A stretch of DNA of 5,170 nt from Aequoribacter sp003520285 (GTDB lineage: Bacteria > Pseudomonadota > Gammaproteobacteria > Pseudomonadales > Halieaceae), in NCBI GenBank assembly GCA_963966765.1, contig CAXAAR010000127.1:1-5170 (forward strand), read 5' to 3'. Under the pieces are notes generated by a model. It ran no database searches. It had not been told where the DNA came from and saw nothing but the letters and a program-made list of their open reading frames with translations. Below are positions 1-5,170 of this stretch, piece after piece. Position 1 is the first letter of the stretch. Every line of letters begins with the position of its first letter. The translations under genes and the position numbers were made by a program.

Positions 1-67
1 CATGCGCCAAGAAATGCTGCAAGCCTTTAGAGCAAGCCTTTACGGCTACACATTCGTCGAACGATAA
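1..67 (+). CDS. speA: C-terminal tail of probable biosynthetic arginine decarboxylase (partial)
   Basis: An open frame enters from the left edge (base 1 is the last base of a codon) and ends with TAA at 65-67. The visible residues end in FRASLYGYTFVER. A GYT-aromatic-aliphatic-Glu ending is what I recall for biosynthetic arginine decarboxylases (E. coli SpeA ends in a GYTYLE-type motif), so this is probably the end of speA. That enzyme is PLP-dependent and converts arginine to agmatine, the first step towards putrescine. The context fits: the next gene starts 11 nt downstream and belongs to a polyamine pathway that consumes putrescine or a similar diamine. Only about 21 residues are visible, with no catalytic motif, so the call rests on the C-terminal motif plus neighbours. 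It could be another decarboxylase or an unrelated protein. Confidence 0.55.
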   Translation, partial: MRQEMLQAFRASLYGYTFVER

Positions 68-72
68 AGAGG
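66..72 (+). promoter_or_regulatory. Shine-Dalgarno for the carboxy(nor)spermidine dehydrogenase gene
   Basis: AAAGAGG lies 6 nt before the ATG at 79 and overlaps the last bases of the preceding TAA stop (65-67). It supports the ATG at 79 as the start and suggests coupling to the upstream gene. Confidence 0.7.
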
Positions 73-78
73 TATTTC

Positions 79-1281
79 ATGTCAAAGGTACTCATCATAG
101 GGGCAGGTGGTGTTGGCGAAGTAGTCGTGCATAAGTGTGCCGCACTACCCACCGTCTTTACCGAGATAACACTGGCATCGCGCACCCTATCAAAGTGTGA
201 TGCCATCGCAGCACAGCTATCCAGACCCATCAAAACGGCGCAGGTTGACGCCGACGATGTCAACGAACTGATCGCCCTGATCGAGCAAGAGAGACCTCAA
301 CTCGTCGTCAACGTTGCGTTGCCCTATCAAGACTTAACGATCATGGACGCCTGCCTAGCCACGGGCGTGAATTATCTTGATACCGCGAACTATGAGCCCC
401 TCGATACCGCCAAGTTCGAGTATAGCTGGCAGTGGGCTTATCAAGAGCGATTTCAACAAGCGGGCCTTATGGCACTGCTTGGCAGTGGCTTTGATCCCGG
501 TGCAACCAACGTCTTCACCGCGTATCTTGCCAAGCACTATTTTGATGAAATTCATGAACTCGATATCATCGATGTCAATGGTGGTGACCATGGCCATCCT
601 TTTGCCACCAATTTCAATCCAGAGATCAACATCCGAGAAGTGACCGCTGAGTGCCGTCATTTCGAGAATGGCGAGTTCGTAACCACACCGGCGATGTCGA
701 CCAAGGCCAGCTTCACCTGCCCTGAAGAAGTCGGCACCTACTCCATTTACAGAATGTACCACGAAGAACTCGAATCGCTGGTGGTCAATTTTCCCACCTT
801 GAAACGAGCACAGTTTTGGATGAGTTTTGGTGAAAGTTATCTCAAGCATTTAGAAGTTCTGGGCAACGTTGGTATGACTCGCATTGATGAAGTTGAATTT
901 CAAGGACAAAAAATCGTTCCTATTCAATTTCTCAAGGCTCTGCTGCCAGATCCCAGCACGCTCGGCCCAAGAACCACCGGCAAAACTTGTATCGGTTGCG
1001 TAGTCACTGGTCTTAAAGATGGACAGCAGAAGACTGTTTACTGCTATAACATCAAAGATCATCAAGACTGTTACCAAGAAGTGCAATCTCAAGCCATTTC
1101 TTACACCACCGGTGTGCCCGCAATGATTGGCGCCAAACTCATGCTCGAAGGCACTTGGACAGGAACAGGTGTCTTTAATATCGAGCAAATGGATCCCGAT
1201 CCTTTCATGCACGCGCTTAATGAGTATGGCCTACCCTGGACCATCATTGAGCTTGACCAATTCGATCTGAGCCATTCATGA
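79..1281 (+). CDS. Carboxynorspermidine/carboxyspermidine dehydrogenase (synthase), saccharopine dehydrogenase-like
   Basis: A 400-residue protein of the saccharopine dehydrogenase-like family that matches carboxynorspermidine synthase (CANSDH/CASDH). The enzyme reductively condenses L-aspartate beta-semialdehyde with putrescine or 1,3-diaminopropane, using NADPH, to give carboxyspermidine or carboxynorspermidine; it is cytosolic. Seen in the sequence: an N-terminal Rossmann motif GAGGVG (residues 8-13) directly after the first beta strand, the segment GSGFDPGATNVF (135-146), GDHGHPFATNFNPEINIREV (169-188), and TTGVPAMIGAKLM (343-355) near the end of the catalytic domain. Length is normal for the family. 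The ATG at 79 is supported by a good Shine-Dalgarno and by the Rossmann strand starting at residue 3. It ends in ATGA, overlapping the start of the decarboxylase gene by 4 nt. Which diamine is used cannot be read from sequence; an arginine decarboxylase upstream would favour putrescine. A lysine-pathway saccharopine dehydrogenase is the main alternative and is made unlikely by the neighbour. Confidence 0.9.
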   Translation: MSKVLIIGAGGVGEVVVHKCAALPTVFTEITLASRTLSKCDAIAAQLSRPIKTAQVDADDVNELIALIEQERPQLVVNVALPYQDLTIMDACLATGVNYLDTANYEPLDTAKFEYSWQWAYQERFQQAGLMALLGSGFDPGATNVFTAYLAKHYFDEIHELDIIDVNGGDHGHPFATNFNPEINIREVTAECRHFENGEFVTTPAMSTKASFTCPEEVGTYSIYRMYHEELESLVVNFPTLKRAQFWMSFGESYLKHLEVLGNVGMTRIDEVEFQGQKIVPIQFLKALLPDPSTLGPRTTGKTCIGCVVTGLKDGQQKTVYCYNIKDHQDCYQEVQSQAISYTTGVPAMIGAKLMLEGTWTGTGVFNIEQMDPDPFMHALNEYGLPWTIIELDQFDLSHS

Positions 1282-2453
1282 ATCCAATGCGGACCGACTT
1301 CAGCCGTCTCGATGTGAGCCGGCTACCATCGCCCTGCTGGGTCGTTGATGAAGTCGCGATCCAACAGAATCTAGCGATTCTTAATGAAGTCGGACGTCGC
1401 AGTGGTGCCAAAGTGCTTGCCGCACTCAAAGCATTTTCGCTGTTTGAATTGGCACCCCACTACCGCAACCAGCTATGGGGAACCTGTTCCAGTGGGCTTC
1501 ATGAGGCTCTTCTTGCACAGGAATTTTATCCTGGCGAGCGCCATGTTTTTTCTGCTGCGTATTCAGAGAGTGACCTAGAACAAATCCTGCCCATAGCGGA
1601 TCACATCGTCTTTAATTCTGTTCCACAATGGCTTCGTTTCAAAAGTGTGTGCCTCAGCGCTCAGCAGCATCGACCCAATCTCAGTTTCGGACTCAGAATC
1701 AACCCAGAGCATTCCGAGGGCGACATTCCGTTGTATGATCCCTGCGCACCAGGTTCGAGACTTGGCATAACGGCCTCGGAACTTACTCCAGGCATCTTGG
1801 AGGGCATTAACGGCCTCCATTTTCATACTTTATGCGAACACCTGTTCGAGCCGCTCGCACGCACCGTTGCCGCGGTTGAAGCTCGTTTTGGCCACCTATT
1901 TGCGCAGCTCGAATGGATTAACTTTGGGGGCGGACATCACATTACGCACCCAGATTATGATCGTGAAGCACTAATCTCGCTCATCCAAACATTTCGTAAC
2001 CAGTACAAGCTCGAGGTCTATCTTGAACCTGGCGAGGCCATCGCCATTGGTACAGGGGTTTTAGTGAGCGAAGTCCTAGACCTCCGCCCCGCTGCCGATA
2101 TGGAGCAAGCTATTCTGGATACCTCTGCGACTTGTCACATGCCAGACACCCTAGAGATGCCCTACCGCGCAGACATTCTCGGGGCGGGTCAGCCCGAAGA
2201 GTACGCTTATACGTATCGTCTCGGCGGGCTCACCTGCCTGGCGGGAGATACCATGGGCTGTTACAGCTTCACTGAGCCATTAGAGCTTGGGCAGAAGGTG
2301 CTTTTCCTCGACATGTCTCATTACACCATGGTGAAAACGAGCACATTCAACGGGACTAAATTGCCAGCGATCGCAATTTGGAATTCCGAGGCTGACACCG
2401 TGAAATTGGTCCGCGAATTCGGCTATCAGGATTTTAGGGATCGACTCTCTTAA
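1278..2453 (+). CDS. nspC: Carboxynorspermidine/carboxyspermidine decarboxylase
   Basis: A 391-residue PLP-dependent decarboxylase of the alanine racemase fold (fold III, related to ornithine and diaminopimelate decarboxylases). It decarboxylates carboxynorspermidine or carboxyspermidine to norspermidine or spermidine, the last step after the upstream dehydrogenase. Visible features: a probable Schiff-base lysine K51 in AALKAFS; HFHTLCEH (181-188); a glycine-rich phosphate-binding loop NFGGGHH (215-221); EPGEA (250-254) at the cofactor phosphate; HMPD (287-290); the probable catalytic Cys320 in LTCLAGD; and Tyr349 in DMSHYTMVK, matching the C-terminal active-site tyrosine of the superfamily. 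Length is typical for NspC. The start is ATG at 1278 within the ATGA overlap; no strong Shine-Dalgarno precedes it, so translational coupling is likely. A second in-frame ATG lies at 1287. It stops at TAA 2451-2453, sharing bases with the stop of the convergent HIT gene. Substrate choice between carboxyspermidine and carboxynorspermidine is not resolved. Confidence 0.92.
   Translation: MNPMRTDFSRLDVSRLPSPCWVVDEVAIQQNLAILNEVGRRSGAKVLAALKAFSLFELAPHYRNQLWGTCSSGLHEALLAQEFYPGERHVFSAAYSESDLEQILPIADHIVFNSVPQWLRFKSVCLSAQQHRPNLSFGLRINPEHSEGDIPLYDPCAPGSRLGITASELTPGILEGINGLHFHTLCEHLFEPLARTVAAVEARFGHLFAQLEWINFGGGHHITHPDYDREALISLIQTFRNQYKLEVYLEPGEAIAIGTGVLVSEVLDLRPAADMEQAILDTSATCHMPDTLEMPYRADILGAGQPEEYAYTYRLGGLTCLAGDTMGCYSFTEPLELGQKVLFLDMSHYTMVKTSTFNGTKLPAIAIWNSEADTVKLVREFGYQDFRDRLS
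2450..2453. other. Palindromic TTAA providing both convergent stop codons
   Basis: TTAA reads as TAA at 2451-2453 on the plus strand (end of nspC) and as TAA at 2452-2450 on the minus strand (end of the HIT gene). The two operons therefore overlap tail to tail by 4 bases with no spacer. Confidence 0.95.
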
Positions 2454-2866
2454 ACCCCTGAGGTCGCTGCCAACGCAGAGCGGTAGCGGGCCAGTAAAGC
2501 TACTTTTTCGTCTGGCGGGTATCGCACAGAGTCACCTCTTCCCCACACCGGGGAAGGCCACGCAAAATCGGTCTCAAATCGCGCAATAATGTGCAAATGT
2601 AGTTGTGGAACGATGTTCCCCAAAGTCGCGATATTGAGCTTATCGGGTGAGAGAAGCGTTTGCAGGCACTGAGAGACTTGCAATTGTTCCGCTAACAGCA
2701 AGGCTTGATCGGTTGAACTCAAGTCTAGCCACTCACGAACGTTGGGTATGCGAGGGACGAGAATCAGCCAAGGATAACGCGAGTCATTCATCAACAACAC
2801 TCGACTTAACTGGAGATCTAAGACCCAGTCGGTATCTGCTTCGAGCCTTGGATTTAATTCAAACAT
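2450..2866 (-). CDS. HIT-domain (histidine triad) protein
   Basis: A 138-residue single-domain HIT protein of the short proteobacterial type. The family contains nucleotide hydrolases and transferases that act on the alpha phosphate of nucleotide conjugates such as AppppA or AMP-lysine; the substrate here is unknown. Numbering from the ATG at 2866, the N-terminal half carries LSRVLLMNDSRYPWLILVPR (20-39), the usual HIT strand pair. The signature is QLHLHIIAR, in which Gln88, His90 and His92 occupy the three triad positions, so the first histidine is Gln while the central, nucleophilic one is kept. It is the last gene of the minus-strand run, 9 nt after the sufE stop, so it is probably cotranscribed. 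Start choice: the frame also has TTG at 2869 immediately upstream; I prefer the ATG because neither has a clear Shine-Dalgarno. No role in Fe-S assembly can be inferred from the protein itself. Confidence 0.87.
   Translation of the reverse strand: MFELNPRLEADTDWVLDLQLSRVLLMNDSRYPWLILVPRIPNVREWLDLSSTDQALLLAEQLQVSQCLQTLLSPDKLNIATLGNIVPQLHLHIIARFETDFAWPSPVWGRGDSVRYPPDEKVALLARYRSALAATSGV
2482..2508 (+). terminator. Weak candidate intrinsic terminator for the polyamine operon
   Basis: About 30 nt past the nspC stop, GTAGC (2483-2487) pairs with GCTAC (2499-2503) across an 11-nt loop. Five T residues follow directly (2504-2508). One extra G-T pair is possible at the base. The stem is short and the site lies inside the 3' coding end of the opposing HIT gene, so it may be chance. 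Confidence 0.3.
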
Positions 2867-2875
2867 CAAACGAGA

Positions 2876-3301
2876 TCACTGATAACTACCACGAGCCTGA
2901 GCGGCGATATCTCGAATCCTCGACACCATGGCTCTAAGACCATTGCCACGCGTTGGTGAGAGATGAGTGATCAATTCGAGTCTGTTGAAATAACCATCGA
3001 CATCGAAATCCAAGGCCTGCTGCGGGGTCTTGCCGTTATACGCGGCTAAAACGAGTGCCAGCAAGCCTTTAACGATAAAAGCATCACTGTCGACCCGAAG
3101 CTCTAACAGGCCAGAAGAGAGTTCCGCATCAATCCAAACTTGACTCTGGCACCCTCTCACTAAGTGCTGATCATTCCGTTTAGCGGCGTCAAATTCAGGT
3201 AGCGTCTTTCCAAGATCAATAATGTAACGGTATTTATCTTCCCAAGAATCAAAGAACTGCAGATCGTCTTCGATAGCTTGCATTTGACTTGTCACCGACA
3301 T
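2876..3301 (-). CDS. sufE: SufE, sulfur acceptor for cysteine desulfurase
   Basis: A 141-residue SufE-family protein. SufE takes the persulfide sulfur from SufS, stimulates its desulfurase activity and passes sulfur to the SUF scaffold in the cytosol. The family signature is LVRGCQSQVW, with the persulfide-carrying cysteine at residue 51, the same number as in E. coli SufE. Other family features are the N-terminal FFDSWEDKYRYIIDLG (16-31), the core GLLALVLAAYNGKTP (79-93), and the C-terminal LSPTRGNGLRAM (114-125), followed by a helix. Length is normal. The ATG at 3301 has a good Shine-Dalgarno (AGGGGA, 3311-3306) lying on the sufT stop codon, with an 8-nt gap between the genes. sufS lies three genes upstream on the same strand, as expected for its partner. 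CsdE (YgdK) is the main paralogue; the SUF neighbours favour SufE. Confidence 0.95.
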   Translation of the reverse strand: MSVTSQMQAIEDDLQFFDSWEDKYRYIIDLGKTLPEFDAAKRNDQHLVRGCQSQVWIDAELSSGLLELRVDSDAFIVKGLLALVLAAYNGKTPQQALDFDVDGYFNRLELITHLSPTRGNGLRAMVSRIRDIAAQARGSYQ

Positions 3302-3305
3302 GGGT

Positions 3306-3311
3306 TCCCCT
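3306..3311 (-). promoter_or_regulatory. Shine-Dalgarno for sufE overlapping the sufT stop
   Basis: On the minus strand AGGGGA precedes the sufE ATG by 4 nt and shares bases with the sufT TAG stop (3312-3310). It supports the start at 3301 and suggests coupled translation. Confidence 0.65.
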
Positions 3312-3849
3312 AATAAAACATTCCTGTCGATAGTTGTGCTTCTTCCGTCATCATATCTCGGGTCCAGGGCGGATCAAATACTAATTCGACTTCAACCGCT
3401 TTGACATCTGGGACACAACCTACACGCGCCCGCACATCGCCGACCAGAACATCACCCATACCACAGCCCGGGGCGGTGAGTGTCATAGTGATTCTGACGA
3501 CACCTGAGTCCTGATGAATTGATACCGAGTAAATTAATCCCAAGTTAACCAAGTCTACCGGTACCTCTGGGTCAAACACCGTGCCAAGCGCCTGCCATAC
3601 ATGCTGTTCATTGATCGAACCATCACTGCTTCGCTCAAAATCGAGTACCAAAGGCTCAAAGCCGAGCGCATCGGCATCAGATCCATCAATGCGGACCATA
3701 TTACCGGCGTGAACGATCGTGTAATTTCCCCCCAATGACTGGGTCAGTGTCACGAAACAATGTGCCGGCACCACCACCGGACTACCCACAGGCACCAAGC
3801 GTCCGGTGACCTCGCGGGTAGTGGTGACCAGTGTTCTTTCTGGGCTCAT
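3310..3849 (-). CDS. sufT: SufT, MIP18/DUF59-family Fe-S assembly protein
   Basis: A 179-residue protein matching SufT of SUF operons: a SufT-specific N-terminal region followed by a C-terminal MIP18/DUF59 domain. SufT proteins act as auxiliary maturation factors in Fe-S protein assembly; the exact biochemical step is not settled. Numbering from the ATG at 3849: an N-terminal segment with HCFVTLTQSLGGNYTIV (30-46) and an HAGNMVRI-type stretch, then the domain start TVFDPEVPVDLVNLGLIY (90-107), the conserved cysteine in LTAPGCGMGDV (Cys129), and the family's DPPW motif (159-162). Length fits the roughly 175-residue family. The ATG overlaps the stop of the upstream carrier gene by one base (TGATG), pointing to reinitiation. 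A GTG at 3852 is an alternative start one codon earlier, and the nearest purine-rich stretch is distant. It sits between the A-type carrier and sufE in the same operon. Confidence 0.92.
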   Translation of the reverse strand: MSPERTLVTTTREVTGRLVPVGSPVVVPAHCFVTLTQSLGGNYTIVHAGNMVRIDGSDADALGFEPLVLDFERSSDGSINEQHVWQALGTVFDPEVPVDLVNLGLIYSVSIHQDSGVVRITMTLTAPGCGMGDVLVGDVRARVGCVPDVKAVEVELVFDPPWTRDMMTEEAQLSTGMFY

Positions 3850-4220
3850 CACTGGTAGTTCACACCTTCTTCAATACTAAAACTCTCGCCGCAGCCACAA
3901 GCAGCCGTCACATTAGGATTGTTAAATATCAACACCTGATTCAACCCTTGAAAGACGAAGTCGAGCTGGGTACCGCGGATCATTGGCAGACTCTTAGGAT
4001 CGACATACACCATCAGCTCATCTGACTTCACGGCCAAATCGTCAGCTTCTGGCTTATCGGTCTCTGTCATGACATACATAAATCCAGTACACCCACTTTC
4101 TTTAATGCTCAGCCGAATCGCTGATTTTCCGGCGTGCTCTAACTGCCGCACAAGGTGCCTCCGTGCGGGCGGGGTCAGTGTGATGGGTTCTACCGTATGG
4201 TCGAATAATTCAACGCTCAT
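3849..4220 (-). CDS. sufA: A-type Fe-S carrier protein (SufA/IscA/ErpA family)
   Basis: A 123-residue HesB/IscA-family protein. These A-type carriers bind a [2Fe-2S] or [4Fe-4S] cluster and pass it to target apoproteins. The three conserved ligand cysteines are all present: Cys44 in ESGCTGFMY, and Cys108 and Cys110 in AACGCGESF near the C-terminus. Other family marks are ITLTPPARRHL (13-23) and VDPKSLPMIRGTQLDFV (73-89). Length is normal for SufA. The ATG at 4220 is preceded by a strong Shine-Dalgarno (AGGAG) at 5 nt spacing. It follows sufS with an 8-nt gap and overlaps sufT by one base. Sequence alone does not separate SufA from IscA or ErpA reliably; the symbol is chosen from its place in a SUF operon. 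Confidence 0.9.
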   Translation of the reverse strand: MSVELFDHTVEPITLTPPARRHLVRQLEHAGKSAIRLSIKESGCTGFMYVMTETDKPEADDLAVKSDELMVYVDPKSLPMIRGTQLDFVFQGLNQVLIFNNPNVTAACGCGESFSIEEGVNYQ

Positions 4221-4225
4221 ACCAT

Positions 4226-4230
4226 CTCCT
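4226..4230 (-). promoter_or_regulatory. Shine-Dalgarno for the A-type carrier overlapping the sufS stop
   Basis: AGGAG on the minus strand lies 5 nt before the ATG at 4220 and overlaps the sufS TAG stop (4231-4229). It fixes the start and suggests translational coupling with sufS. Confidence 0.8.
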
Positions 4231-5170
4231 AGGTCAATAAATCGCAGGCTTTTTGCAGGGCCAATATGAATCGATCAATATCACTGCGGGTATTATAAAC
4301 AGCTAATGACGCTCGCGCAGTACCGGGAAGATTCAAGAATTGCATCAGCGGCTGTGTACAATGGTGTCCAGTCCGAATAGCAACACCTTGTTGATCCAGT
4401 AACATACCGATGTCACTGGGATGCGCACCCGCCACTTTGAAGCTAAAAATGGCCGCCGATTGCGACGGATTGCCGATCCTTTCGACTGCTGGAAGATGCT
4501 TTACTTCGCTCAAGAGATACTGAAACAGGGTCTCTTCATGATGGGCAGCGTGTTCGATGCCGATACTCTGGAGGTATCTCACAGCAGCAGCCAATCCTAT
4601 GGCTCCAGCAATATTGGGTGTCCCCGCTTCAAACTTAAACGGTAACTGATTAAAGGTGGTGCCGTCGAAGCTCACCCTATCAATCATTTCGCCACCGCCT
4701 TGATAGGGTGGCATAGCCTCAAGCAGTTCTCTCTTACCCCAAAGGACACCGATACCCGTGGGTCCATAGAGCTTGTGTCCAGAGAATACGTAAAAATCAC
4801 AGCCCATAGCCTCAACATCGACGGGGCTGTGTGCGACCGCCTGTGCGCCATCGACAAGCACCGCTGCATTGTGGGCCTTGGCCATTTCAATGATCTTACG
4901 GATAGGGTTAATAGTGCCAAGCGCGTTTGAAATTTGATTTACCGCTACGATTTTCACATGACCCGTAGCCAGCAGATCAGCATAAGCTGAGAGATCAATT
5001 TCGCAGTCCTGATTCAGCGGCACAGGCACCACTTTGGCGCCAGTTTCGATTGCCACCATTTGCCACGGCACAATATTGGCGTGATGTTCGGATACTGGGA
5101 CCAGCACAGTATCGCCGGCAGTCAGAACTGAGCGTCCGTAAGATTGAGCGACCAAGTTAATCGCCTCAGT
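4229..5170 (-). CDS. sufS: SufS cysteine desulfurase (partial, N-terminus outside window)
   Basis: The last 313 residues of a class II (SufS/CsdA-type) cysteine desulfurase, a PLP enzyme that removes sulfur from L-cysteine as an enzyme-bound persulfide for Fe-S cluster assembly. The frame is open to the window edge. It begins TEAINLVAQSYG, an internal SufS motif, so about 90 N-terminal residues are missing and the internal TTG at 5155 is not the start. In visible numbering: EHHANIVPW (28-36), with the histidine that stacks on PLP; DGAQ (107-110), with the PLP-binding Asp; FSGHKLYGPTGIG (129-141), with the Schiff-base Lys133; FEAGTPN (180-186); and RTGHHCTQPLM (266-276), with the catalytic Cys271. 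The RTGHHC loop is the SufS form rather than the longer IscS/NifS form. It heads the visible operon with the A-type carrier, sufT and sufE downstream; sufB, sufC and sufD probably lie upstream, outside the window. Confidence 0.95.
   Translation of the reverse strand, partial: TEAINLVAQSYGRSVLTAGDTVLVPVSEHHANIVPWQMVAIETGAKVVPVPLNQDCEIDLSAYADLLATGHVKIVAVNQISNALGTINPIRKIIEMAKAHNAAVLVDGAQAVAHSPVDVEAMGCDFYVFSGHKLYGPTGIGVLWGKRELLEAMPPYQGGGEMIDRVSFDGTTFNQLPFKFEAGTPNIAGAIGLAAAVRYLQSIGIEHAAHHEETLFQYLLSEVKHLPAVERIGNPSQSAAIFSFKVAGAHPSDIGMLLDQQGVAIRTGHHCTQPLMQFLNLPGTARASLAVYNTRSDIDRFILALQKACDLLT

Noticed and set aside
68..78. Possible promoter between the speA-like tail and the dehydrogenase
   Set aside because: Only 11 nt separate the genes and they are taken up by the ribosome binding site and spacer; no -35/-10 pair is visible.
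355..849. A 164-codon open frame on the minus strand inside the dehydrogenase gene
   Set aside because: It lies wholly antisense to a well-supported gene with family motifs, has no recognisable domain and no reason to be translated. It is a shadow frame.
850..1212. A 120-codon minus-strand frame in the 3' half of the dehydrogenase gene
   Set aside because: Antisense to conserved coding sequence and without a recognisable motif.
2367..2374. GCGATCGC octamer palindrome, the cyanobacterial HIP1 core
   Set aside because: I noticed a single copy, inside nspC and explained by its codons. With no recurrence there is no ground for calling a repeat element or a cyanobacterial origin.
2647..2937. A 96-codon plus-strand frame across the HIT and sufE genes
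   Set aside because: It overlaps two confident minus-strand genes antisense and its translation shows no recognisable family. It is a shadow frame.
1..5170. A previously undescribed system such as a defence island, mobile element or CRISPR locus
   Set aside because: Every sizeable frame on the coding strands falls in a known housekeeping family. I see no direct-repeat arrays, transposase, tRNA or attachment site, and no long unexplained gap.

Overview
This 5.2 kb window looks like ordinary chromosomal DNA from a proteobacterium, most likely a gammaproteobacterium. That placement rests on protein resemblance (the SufS/SufE/A-type carrier/SufT set, the HIT protein subfamily and the carboxynorspermidine-type polyamine enzymes), on moderate GC content and on tightly packed genes. 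I cannot name a genus. It is almost entirely coding: two convergent gene groups meet near position 2450.

Plus strand, 1-2453: a polyamine operon. It opens with the last codons of a gene whose C-terminus resembles biosynthetic arginine decarboxylase (SpeA). Next comes a carboxy(nor)spermidine dehydrogenase/synthase of the saccharopine dehydrogenase-like family. A carboxynorspermidine decarboxylase (NspC-like, PLP-dependent) follows, overlapping it by 4 bases. Together these suggest the aspartate-semialdehyde-dependent route to spermidine or norspermidine rather than the SpeD/SpeE route. If the first call is right, the operon would run from arginine towards agmatine/putrescine and then, by reductive condensation and decarboxylation, to the triamine. 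The step from agmatine to putrescine is not in the window.

Minus strand, 5170-2450: the downstream part of a SUF iron-sulfur cluster assembly operon. In transcription order it holds sufS (cysteine desulfurase, 5' end outside the window), an A-type Fe-S carrier (SufA/IscA/ErpA family), sufT (MIP18/DUF59 family), sufE (sulfur acceptor for SufS) and a HIT-domain protein. Gaps are 8-9 nt or a 1-nt overlap, and two Shine-Dalgarno sequences lie on the stop codon of the preceding gene, so the set is probably one transcript with coupled translation. SufS takes sulfur from cysteine, SufE accepts it, and the A-type protein and SufT act in cluster carriage or maturation. The HIT protein has no obvious Fe-S role.

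The two operons meet at a palindromic TTAA (2450-2453) that supplies the stop codon of both nspC and the HIT gene. There is therefore no intergenic space for a terminator, and any intrinsic terminator must lie inside the opposing gene. A weak candidate for the plus-strand operon is at 2482-2508. I see no RNA genes, mobile elements, CRISPR arrays or non-coding stretch above 300 bases, and no convincing previously undescribed system.
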